Assembly: GCF_047495875.1 (NCBI RefSeq)
Contig: NC_092475.1
Span: 15,164,001 to 15,228,000 of the forward strand
Reading direction: 5' to 3'
Origin: Pithys albifrons albifrons
Taxonomy: Eukaryota > Chordata > Aves > Passeriformes > Thamnophilidae
Length of the DNA: 64,000 bases
Shown piece by piece: positions 34,609-42,909 of the stretch. The position numbers and the translations under genes were made by a program. Positions within the stretch are counted from its first letter, which is position 1; each line of letters starts with the position of its first letter. The notes under the pieces were generated by a model that ran no database searches, was not told the origin of the DNA, and saw only the letters and a program-made list of their open reading frames with translations.

Positions 34609-36518
34609 CCAGAGTGGTTCGCAGGAACCCAACCCAGACTGTGATGGCTGTGAGTGCCATCAGTCGCTACAGAGAAGCTTCTTCTGATGGCCTCTGTTGG
34701 GCTGCCAGACCAGGGAGCATACGTTTAGATACATTTAATACATTTAATGATTTTATGCTTTGCAGCATAGCTTGGTAACTGATTGGTGTGATTTTGCCCC
34801 AGTATGGTTACACCATACAAAGCAGGAGTATTACAGGCTATAGAGGTAACAAATTAGAAGCTCTATTCGAGTTACGATGGTCGAACAAGAATTTTCAGCC
34901 TCTGAATGCAAGGTTTTATTGCACTGAGTTCCTTAACAGCGTGAGAAATTGCACCTCCATAGGCAAACAGTTGAATTCCAGATGCAGCTCTTGCAGCTCC
35001 TACGCCTGTGGGAAGCAGAAGGGCAGAGCCTTGGCAAGAGGAGCCAGAGCCGCGGTCCCCGCAGGTCACGCTCGGCTGGCACAGGGCTGTGGCACTCGTG
35101 CTCTTGACTTCCTGAACTTACTTTACTGCAACTTCTTCCTTTGTATGTTGAAATGATGTAAATTGAGAGCAGCTTTATCTTGGAGTGAGTGCAGAAACAT
35201 GGATTTCAGATCCTATTTATAGGTAAATGCTTGCTTTCTGAGGCTCACCAGCCTTGGATTTGTAGCCTTCTGTCCTCTGCCCTGATTCTTGTCTCCATGC
35301 TTAATGATTCACCACATCTCTCCTGGATTCTTACTGATTTTCCAAGAGTCTACTCCAGCCTTCAGGAAACCTTTGGAAAGGGATGGATGGTTTCAGTTGG
35401 GGGATTTGAGCGTATTTATAGTAATATATAAATAGAGGCAAGAGGAATACTTACCGAGCACTTGGTGCAGAGACATTTATAGAAAAAATGTATGATTTAT
35501 ACAAGGATCATTCCAGGCAAATCTTTTGCTTTGCTTGTAGCCTGTCTTATATAGAGCTCTTTTGAGTGCTATGAATATTTATGCTTCTTTGTTGTGTCAA
35601 CTTATGAAATGATGGGTTTGTCTCTTTAAATAACAGGAGTGGAGGGAGAAATTTGATTGTTTCCTGGGCAGACATGTCCGCAGAGCTTTTACAGGGTGTC
35701 TTTAACATGGCTGAAGCAGAGGATAGCCCAGATCACCAACATCCCACCCTTCCCTTTGCCTCTGCACTTGGAGAGGTGCTTTACAAGGTCTCTGCTACAA
35801 AGCATTCTCTTTTGAGAAGTTTTTGTGGCCTTTTTTGCTCCAATGTGCCCCTTTGCCGTGTCTCAAACAGAAAGGCACGTTGCTGTTGGCATGGCATGAA
35901 GTTAGGGCAAATAGTCCTGTAGAGCGAGTCAGATCTTGTGCTGTGATCACAAGTTACCCAGAGTCAGTCCAGGGCAATCATACTGAGCTTGCTGAGACCT
36001 TTGGAAAAGTGCACATGTCTCCCTGCAGAATATCCTCTGAACGGATTGAAGTGACATCCTGAGGCTGTGACAGCCGTTTCGTGGAGAGGTCACAAGTGAG
36101 TGGATTGGGAGGAGCTGGTTCAGCAAGCTAAAAAAAGCTGCTTGCAGCCAGTGATGGGTGCCACCTGTACCTTTCCCTTCAAAAAGCTTTAACTTTCTAG
36201 GAAAGCAGAAAAAAAAAATCAAATTTGCTGGATGAATAGGTGTAGAATCAAAATGTTTAGGAAAAAAAATCTACCATCTGGTTGTGTGAGACTGTGCAGG
36301 TTTAATCTTTCTGTGTGATTTTTATATCAGTTCAGCATTTTTCAGTGGCTTCCTGGCTCCCCTCAGCATTAGGTTCCCTCTGGTCCCTTCGGAGGTCTCG
36401 CTCCTGGATGAGAGCAGAGGACCCTCCCAGGCTGACTGTGCTGCAGACTCACTGCAGGGCAGGGCTCTTGCTCCTCTAGGAACTCCCCTGCAGAAGTTTT
36501 CCCAGCTATTTGAGCCCA
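34609..36518. other. Intron 1 sequence left of the ERV
   Basis: No supported exon or named repeat. Confidence 0.45.
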
Positions 36519-36523
36519 GTTGG

Positions 36524-37213
36524 TGTTGTAGTTTGGGATTATTATGTAAATTCTCTCCCCTGCCACTTAACTGCCCAGGCCAGCGGTTGACAAAAGAAGT
36601 AGTTAACTGTGATCGCTGGGGTGGGGGCAGGTTTGTCTCTTTTGGTTTTTTTTTTTGGATATTCTCCTCAGTCTTGGCTCGGCGGAACGGGGGAGTGGGG
36701 GCTCCAAGGAGGCAGGCTGCCCTGCTGGTTACTGCTGGGGTTTTCCCTGGCTGTCTTGCCGCTGCCTACTTCGGATTACTTTTTCCTGCCGTGCTGCTAC
36801 CTGCCTTGGATTTGCTGCTGGTCGCTCGTACCTTTTCTGCTTCTTGGACGGGGAACACAAGGGAAAGAGACTGAGTCCATCTGAAAGCCCACTGCTCGTC
36901 TGTTTCGCTGGAGAGGGACTGAAACTCACTCTGCAGCCAGCGGGCTGTGACAAGGACACTTAAGTATAACCTTTTCTCCCGGAGGAAAACCTGCTGGGTT
37001 TTGTTGTTGTTGTTTTTTTTTTCCTCTTATGGTGTTGGGGAAGTGGGTTGCACTAGTCTGTTTACATATATATATATATATATATAGCAGTTATCCTTCT
37101 TGTATTAAAATTCCTTTTCTTAAATTTGATAAAGAGTGGGGTGATTATTGAGGAGGAGGCCCCTCCCCTGCTTGTGGGTAAAACATTTTGGTTTTTCCCC
37201 TCAAACCGAGACA
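36524..37213 (+). repeat. 5' LTR
   Basis: 690 bp, beginning TGTTGTAGTTTGGG and ending CAAACCGAGACA, the canonical TG..CA form. It contains an 11-T tract, a TTG trinucleotide run, a (TA)n run at 37066-37086 that may serve as a TATA element, and ATTAAA at 37104-37109 as candidate poly(A) signal, followed by a GTGGGGTG-rich stretch. Short open frames inside it are not genes. Confidence 0.95.
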
Positions 37214-37218
37214 TTTCT

Positions 37219-37238
37219 TGGCGCCCAACGTGTGGGGC
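37219..37238 (+). other. Primer binding site, lysine-tRNA type
   Basis: Five bases after the LTR, TGGCGCCCAACGTG matches the complement of the 3' end of tRNA-Lys(CUU) for 14 bases. The following TGGGGC would continue the match if a TG dinucleotide is treated as an insertion. The tRNA would prime minus-strand DNA synthesis. Confidence 0.75.
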
Positions 37239-37276
37239 TTGTAAACAAAGAAGGATAACTGCTATTTTGTGGCACC

Positions 37277-38935
37277 ATGTGGGTCTTGAGCTTAGAGTTC
37301 ATCAGGACCATCCTGTATAATATATTGGCTTTTTGTTGGTACAAATTCATGCCAAAAGGAGCGGCAGGTTTAAGTCTTATCAACAAATCAATGAGCAAAA
37401 CTCAAATAGCCGCAATTATTATTGAGTTCTTACTCTGGATTTATGGTGCCATGAATTCGATGCCTTTGGATGTCATGTGGGTGGTGCTCTCCAGGCTGTT
37501 TTCCTGCCGCAACCTAAGCTGCTACCTCTGGGGATTCAGTGATAATAGTACGGACCCTTGGGAAGGAACAAAGGGGAATCTCTTCTCCCAACCCTTTGTC
37601 CATTCCCCATTCAAGTCTGCTACAACAGCTTTTGAGATGTTTAAATTCTCCCTGGATGCCAGAGATATCTTGCTCTTTATGGTTTTTCTGCAGGGTTGTA
37701 TCCCTGCAGCTTACAGAATGTTTGAAGGTAGGGCCAGGGCTTTTCCAGAATGCATTCAGAAACCTAGCCCAGTGAAGGGGGAAAAGCGAGAGAATAAAAC
37801 CCCTGATGCCACAGTGAAGGGAGAAAAGGATGAGGCTAAACCAGGAGGACAGGCCAAGCCTATGGAAGTTGCCCCTATTCAGAAAAGGAAATATAAGACC
37901 AAATTAGACCATCCAGCAGACGATGAGGGGGCTGCTGCACCTCCACAGCAAGCAGACCCAGAGCCTGAGATCATCACTGAGTCATTGTCATTTGATAATC
38001 TCCGTAGTTTGCGGAAAGACATTGCTCGACACCCGGGTGAGCCCATCCTGACTTGGTTGATCCGAGTTTGGGACCTTATGGGTGAAACCTTACAACTGGA
38101 TGGTGCTGAAGCCAGGTTTTTGGGGGCTCTGGCCCAGGACGTGGCTATTGAACAGGTGTTCGTGAGGGAATCAAAGCCCCTTTCACTCTGGGCACGACTT
38201 CTAACGAGTGTAAGAGAGAAGTTTGTTTATAGAGAAATCCTGCAGGAACATCATATTAGGAAGACTTGGAAGACGATGGAAGAAGGAATTTTACGTCTGA
38301 GGGAGATGGCAATGATGGACGTGCTTTTTGGAAGAGGTGGGCAAGCCAATAATGACCCTGACAAGGTCAGATGCACACCACATATGTGGTGGGACCTTTC
38401 ACGCTCGGGGCCAGCTGAATACACCGATTTCCTGGCATCCATGTATAGGGAAGAGAACCATGAAACAGTGGGCGCAGTAGCAAATAAGCTCCGGATATAT
38501 GAAAGCATGACCCACAGCCCAATGCAGGCCCGTATTTCTGCTGTAGAGACATTGGTTGAGAGTCTCAAGACGCTGCCTGCAGAGGTAAAAGCGATCAGAG
38601 AGGAAATTAGGGAAAGTCTCCAAGTGGCACCAGTGCGAATGAGAACCTCTGAAGTCAGAGCCAGACGCCCCCCAGCCAGAGGAAGTGGACAGACCTCACG
38701 AACTGAGATGTGGTACTTCCTGGCCAAACATGGAGAAGACATGGGACGGTGGGATGGGAAACCCACCCGTGCCCTTGCAGCCCGAGTACAAGAACTGAAG
38801 GAGAATGGAAGAAGGTCAGTGAGAGTAAGTGCAGTCCCAGTTTCCCACGGGCAAGAATCTGACCCACAGGAGGGCACCTCCCAGGTGTACTCATCGAGAA
38901 AAGGTTCTGACCGCTATGACCAGGATCAGTGTTAG
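37277..38935 (+). CDS. gag: ERV gag polyprotein, divergent
   Basis: 552 codons from ATG at 37277 (context GCACCATGT, first ATG after the primer site) to TAG at 38933. By position it is the structural Gag precursor. It starts MWVL rather than MG, so N-myristoylation is not expected. Hydrophobic stretches lie at about residues 9-25, 44-75 and 130-148. A Lys/Pro-rich linker follows (about 165-230), then a helical domain. A likely coiled coil lies near 417-447 (VETLVESLKTLPAEVKAIREE), and an Arg-rich patch near 450-470 (VRARRPPARG) may bind RNA. No CCHC zinc knuckle is present. I could not identify a major homology region. It shares its frame with pol. Confidence 0.8.
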   Translation: MWVLSLEFIRTILYNILAFCWYKFMPKGAAGLSLINKSMSKTQIAAIIIEFLLWIYGAMNSMPLDVMWVVLSRLFSCRNLSCYLWGFSDNSTDPWEGTKGNLFSQPFVHSPFKSATTAFEMFKFSLDARDILLFMVFLQGCIPAAYRMFEGRARAFPECIQKPSPVKGEKRENKTPDATVKGEKDEAKPGGQAKPMEVAPIQKRKYKTKLDHPADDEGAAAPPQQADPEPEIITESLSFDNLRSLRKDIARHPGEPILTWLIRVWDLMGETLQLDGAEARFLGALAQDVAIEQVFVRESKPLSLWARLLTSVREKFVYREILQEHHIRKTWKTMEEGILRLREMAMMDVLFGRGGQANNDPDKVRCTPHMWWDLSRSGPAEYTDFLASMYREENHETVGAVANKLRIYESMTHSPMQARISAVETLVESLKTLPAEVKAIREEIRESLQVAPVRMRTSEVRARRPPARGSGQTSRTEMWYFLAKHGEDMGRWDGKPTRALAARVQELKENGRRSVRVSAVPVSHGQESDPQEGTSQVYSSRKGSDRYDQDQC

Positions 38936-39009
38936 AGGGGCCCTGCCTCTAGCCAGGTAGAGGCACGGGACAACCGTGTCTATTGGACTGTGTGGATTCG
39001 ATGGCCTGG
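38933..39009 (+). promoter_or_regulatory. Candidate gag-pol readthrough signal: UAG plus hairpin/pseudoknot
   Basis: After the gag UAG (38933-38935) the frame stays open straight into pol. Eight bases later 38944-38951 (TGCCTCTA) is perfectly complementary to 38958-38965 (TAGAGGCA), with a 6-base loop GCCAGG. Three more pairs can form outside it (38941-38943 with 38967-38969) around one bulged C. Loop bases 38953-38957 (CCAGG) can pair with CCTGG at 39005-39009, giving an H-type pseudoknot. Stop, 8-nt spacer, then pseudoknot is the known gammaretroviral readthrough layout. Function is inferred. Confidence 0.6.
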
Positions 39010-42000
39010 TACATCAGACCCACAAAAGTATAAGGCTTTGGTTGATACTGGCGCTCAATGCACATTAATGCCATCAGGACATGTGGGCTCAGAAACTATT
39101 TCTATTTCTGGGGTGACAGGGGGATCTCAAGAGTTGACTGTGCTAGAAGCTGAAGTGAGCTTGACAGGGAGAGATTGGCAGAAACACCCCATTGTGACTG
39201 GTCCAGCCGCCCCATGTATCCTGGGCATTGACTACCTCAGGAATGGATATTTTAAGGACCCAAAGGGGCATAGATGGGCTTTTGGAATAGCCACTGTACA
39301 GACAGAAGGGATTGAACAATTGAACTCATTGCCAGGTCTCTCAGAAAGTCCTTCTGCTGTTGGACTGTTGAAAGTTGAGGAACAGCAAGTGCCAATTGCC
39401 ACCACGACAGTGCACCGTCGGCAATACCGAACGAACCGTGATGCTGTGATCCCCATCCATAAGATGATCCGTGAACTGGAGAGCCAAGGGGTGGTCAGCA
39501 AAACCCACTCACCCTTCAACAGCCCCATCTGGCCTGTGCATAAGTCTGATGGAGAATGGAGATTGACTGTGGACTATCGTGGCTTGAATGAAGTTACCCC
39601 ACCGCTGAGTGCCGCTGTGCCGGACATGCTGGAGCTCCAGTATGAACTGGAGTCCAGGGCAGCAAAGTGGTATGCCACTATTGACATTGCTAATGCGTTC
39701 TTCTCCATTCCTCTGGCACCAGAGTGCAGGCCACAGTTTGCTTTCACCTGGAGGGGCGTGCAGTACACCTGGAACCGACTACCCCAGGGGTGGAAACACA
39801 GTCCCACCATCTGTCATGGACTGATCCAGACTGCACTGGAGAAGGGTGAGGCTCCAGAACACCTGCAATACATTGATGACATCATTGTGTGGGGGGACAC
39901 AGCAGAAGAGGTTTTTCAGAAAGGAGAGAAAATCATCCAGATCCTTTTGGGAGCTGGCTTTGCCATCAAACGGAGTAAGGTTAAGGGACCAGCCCAAGAG
40001 ATCCAGTTCCTGGGAGTGAAGTGGCAGGATGGACGCCGTCAGATTCCAACAGAAGTCATCAATAAGATCACAGCAATGTCTCCACCTACCAGCAAAAAGG
40101 AAACACAAGCCTTCCTGGGTGCCATAGGGTTCTGGAGGATGCATATCCCAGCATACAGTCAGATCGTAAGCCCTCTCTACTTGGTAACCCGTAAGAAGAA
40201 TGATTTCCACTGGGGCCCTGAGCAGCAACAAGCCTTTGACCAGATCAAGCATGAGATTGCTCAGGCTGTAGCCCTTGGACCAGTCAGGACAGGACCAGAC
40301 GTACAGAACATGCTCTACTCCGCCGCCGGGAATAATGGCCTGTCTTGGAGCCTTTGGCAGAAGGTGCCTGGTGAGACTCGAGGCCGACCACTTGGATTCT
40401 GGAGCCGAGGCTACAGAGGATCTGAAGCCAACTATACCCCCACAGAGAAAGAGATCCTAGCCGCCTATGAAGGAGTCCAAGCCGCCTCAGAGGTGATTGG
40501 CACAGAAGCACAGCTGTTTCTGGCACCTCGGCTACCAGTGCTGAAGTGGATGTTGTCAGGACAGGCTGCCTCTACACATCACGCCACTGATGCTACCTGG
40601 AGCAAGTGGATTGCCCTGATTACGCAGCGCGCCCGTATAGGAAAATCAAATCGCCCTGGGATCCTGGAAATCATCACAAACTGGCCTGAAGGTGAAAATT
40701 TTGGTCTAGCAGATGAAGAGGAAGAGCAGGTGACACGTGCGGAAGAAGCTCCACCATACAATCAATTGCCAAAAGAGGAAATACGCTACGCCCTCTTCAC
40801 CGATGGCTCCTGTCGCATTGTAGGGACTAATCGCAAATGGAAAGCAGCTGTATGGAGTCCCACACGACAAGTTGCAGAAGCTACTGAAGGAGAAGGTGGG
40901 TCGAGTCAGTTTGCAGAGCTTAAAGCCGTGCAGTTGGCCCTGGACATTGCTGAACGAGAGAAATGGCCAAAGCTTTACCTCTACACCGACTCATGGATGG
41001 TGGCCAATGCTCTCTGGGGATGGTTAGACCGATGGAAGAAAACCAATTGGAAACGCAGAGGGAAACCCATCTGGGCTGCCGATATATGGCAAGATATTGC
41101 CACCCGAGTAGAGAAGCTGATTGTGAGAGTCCGCCACGTAGACGCACACGTGCCCAAAAATCGGGCCAATGAGGAACATCTCAACAACCAACAGGCAGAC
41201 CGAGCTGCGCAAGTGAAAGTATCACAGACAGATCTGGACTGGCAGCACAAGGGAGAGCTGTTCTTGGCTCGATGGGCCCATGATGCCTCGGGCCATCAGG
41301 GCAGAGATGCCACTTATAAATGGGCACGAGACCGAGGGGTGGATTTAACCATGGACATTATCTCTCAGGTTATCCACGACTGTGAGACATGTGCTGCCAT
41401 TAAGCAGGCTAAGAGAGTGAAGCCCCTGTGGTATGGTGGACGCTGGGATAAGTATAAGTACGGGGAGGCCTGGCAGGTTGACTACATCACACTGCCACAG
41501 ACCCGCCAAGGCAAGCGCTATGTGCTCACCATGGTGGAAGCAACCACAGGGTGGCTGGAGACACACCCAGTGCCTCACGCCACTGCTCGGAACACCATCC
41601 TAGGCCTGGAAAAACAAGTGCTGTGGCGACATGGCACCCCAGAACGAATTGAGTCAGATAATGGAACTCATTTCAAAAACAGCTTAGTTGCTACCTGGGC
41701 GAGAGAACATGGCATTGAGTGGGTGTATCATATCCCCTACCATGCACCAGCTGCCGGGAAAGTTGAGCGGTGTAATGGACTGTTGAAAACCACTTTAAAG
41801 GCGTTGGGTGGAGGGACTTTCAAACACTGGGATCAACACTTAGCAAAGGCTACATGGCTAGTCAACACTAGAGGCTCTGTCAATCGAGCCGGCCCTGCCC
41901 AATCAGAACCCCTTCACACTGTAGATGGAGACAAAGTCCCTGTAATACACCTGAGAGGTATGCTAGGGAAAACAGTCTGGATCAACCCTGCCTCAGGCAA

Positions 42001-42115
42001 AGGCAAACCCATTCGTGGGGTTGTCTTTGCTCAAGGATCTGGTTCCACCTGGTGGGTGATGCAGGAAGATGGAGAGACACGATGTGTACCTCAAGGGGAA
42101 CTTATCTCTGGGTAA
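38936..42115 (+). CDS. pol: ERV pol: protease, reverse transcriptase, RNase H, integrase
   Basis: Open for 1059 codons after the gag UAG to TAA at 42113. No ATG lies near its start, so expression as a Gag-Pol fusion by readthrough is the simplest reading. Protease: LVDTGA with Asp at 39044. RT: first catalytic Asp at 39683 (ATIDIANAF), LPQGWKHSP, and YIDD at 39869-39880. RNase H: FTDGS (Asp at 40802), Glu at 40916, TDSW (Asp at 40988), Asp at 41198. Integrase: HHCC zinc motif (HDASGHQG to CETC, about 41278-41394), then Asp 41480, Asp 41657 and Glu 41765, a D,D(35)E triad, and a C-terminal SH3-like tail. All catalytic residues are present. No dUTPase domain is seen. It is closely similar to the decayed minus-strand relic at 3.1-3.8 kb. 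Confidence 0.93.
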   Translation, partial: RGPASSQVEARDNRVYWTVWIRWPGTSDPQKYKALVDTGAQCTLMPSGHVGSETISISGVTGGSQELTVLEAEVSLTGRDWQKHPIVTGPAAPCILGIDYLRNGYFKDPKGHRWAFGIATVQTEGIEQLNSLPGLSESPSAVGLLKVEEQQVPIATTTVHRRQYRTNRDAVIPIHKMIRELESQGVVSKTHSPFNSPIWPVHKSDGEWRLTVDYRGLNEVTPPLSAAVPDMLELQYELESRAAKWYATIDIANAFFSIPLAPECRPQFAFTWRGVQYTWNRLPQGWKHSPTICHGLIQTALEKGEAPEHLQYIDDIIVWGDTAEEVFQKGEKIIQILLGAGFAIKRSKVKGPAQEIQFLGVKWQDGRRQIPTEVINKITAMSPPTSKKETQAFLGAIGFWRMHIPAYSQIVSPLYLVTRKKNDFHWGPEQQQAFDQIKHEIAQAVALGPVRTGPDVQNMLYSAAGNNGLSWSLWQKVPGETRGRPLGFWSRGYRGSEANYTPTEKEILAAYEGVQAASEVIGTEAQLFLAPRLPVLKWMLSGQAASTHHATDATWSKWIALITQRARIGKSNRPGILEIITNWPEGENFGLADEEEEQVTRAEEAPPYNQLPKEEIRYALFTDGSCRIVGTNRKWKAAVWSPTRQVAEATEGEGGSSQFAELKAVQLALDIAEREKWPKLYLYTDSWMVANALWGWLDRWKKTNWKRRGKPIWAADIWQDIATRVEKLIVRVRHVDAHVPKNRANEEHLNNQQADRAAQVKVSQTDLDWQHKGELFLARWAHDASGHQGRDATYKWARDRGVDLTMDIISQVIHDCETCAAIKQAKRVKPLWYGGRWDKYKYGEAWQVDYITLPQTRQGKRYVLTMVEATTGWLETHPVPHATARNTILGLEKQVLWRHGTPERIESDNGTHFKNSLVATWAREHGIEWVYHIPYHAPAAGKVERCNGLLKTTLKALGGGTFKHWDQHLAKATWLVNTRGSVNRAGPAQSEPLHTVDGDKVPVIHLRGMLGKTVWINPASGKGKPIRGVVFAQGSGSTWWVMQEDGETRCVPQGELISG

Positions 42116-42214
42116 ACGACTCATATTACTGTATTTGTAAACACTTAATTATTTGAAAGAAAATTTAAGTTTAATGTAGAGTATCGGCATGGAAGAGAAT
42201 TTAGGGGTGGATAA
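42116..42214 (+). other. ERV tail between pol and 3' LTR
   Basis: Only 99 bp, so there is no room for env. The expected polypurine tract next to the LTR is weak: GGAAGAGAATTTAGGGGTGG at 42191-42210, then ATAA. Confidence 0.7.
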
Positions 42215-42904
42215 TGTTGTAGTTTGGGATTATTATGTAAATTCTCTCCCCTGCCACTTAACTGCCCAGGCCAGCGGTTGACAAAAGAAGTAGTTAACTG
42301 TGATCGCTGGGGTGGGGGCAGGTTTGTCTCTTTTGGTTTTTTTTTTTGGATATTCTCCTCAGTCTTGGCTCGGCGGAACGGGGGAGTGGGGGCTCCAAGG
42401 AGGCAGGCTGCCCTGCTGGTTACTGCTGGGGTTTTCCCTGGCTGTCTTGCCGCTGCCTACTTCGGATTACTTTTTCCTGCCGTGCTGCTACCTGCCTTGG
42501 ATTTGCTGCTGGTCGCTCGTACCTTTTCTGCTTCTTGGACGGGGAACACAAGGGAAAGAGACTGAGTCCATCTGAAAGCCCACTGCTCGTCTGTTTCGCT
42601 GGAGAGGGACTGAAACTCACTCTGCAGCCAGCGGGCTGTGACAAGGACACTTAAGTATAACCTTTTCTCCCGGAGGAAAACCTGCTGGGTTTTGTTGTTG
42701 TTGTTTTTTTTTTCCTCTTATGGTGTTGGGGAAGTGGGTTGCACTAGTCTGTTTACATATATATATATATATATATAGCAGTTATCCTTCTTGTATTAAA
42801 ATTCCTTTTCTTAAATTTGATAAAGAGTGGGGTGATTATTGAGGAGGAGGCCCCTCCCCTGCTTGTGGGTAAAACATTTTGGTTTTTCCCCTCAAACCGA
42901 GACA
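42215..42904 (+). repeat. 3' LTR
   Basis: 690 bp; line-by-line comparison with the 5' LTR shows no substitution or length change, including the T tracts and the TA run. It ends CCGAGACA and is followed by the GTTGG target duplication. Confidence 0.95.
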
Positions 42905-42909
42905 GTTGG

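Larger units (their letters stand above)
36519..42909 (+). mobile_element. Young full-length env-less endogenous retrovirus, class III (ERVL)-like
   Basis: The provirus is 36524-42904, flanked by GTTGG at 36519-36523 and 42905-42909. The order is 5' LTR, tRNA primer site, gag, in-frame UAG, pol (protease, RT, RNase H, integrase), 99-bp tail, 3' LTR. The two LTRs are 690 bp each and identical by my reading, and both genes are open, so insertion was recent. A 5-bp duplication and the RT sequence favour class III/ERVL; the lysine-type primer site is unusual for that class. No env and no dUTPase domain were found, so it would move as an intracellular retrotransposon. It lies in the sense orientation in NDRG3 intron 1. 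Confidence 0.9.

Noticed and set aside
36533..36963. Open frames of 91-113 codons inside both LTRs
   Set aside because: Identical in both LTRs simply because the LTRs are identical; no domain or start context supports a protein.
42116..42214. Search for env or dUTPase in the provirus
   Set aside because: Only 99 bp remain after pol, and no dUTPase motif is seen in the pol C-terminus.
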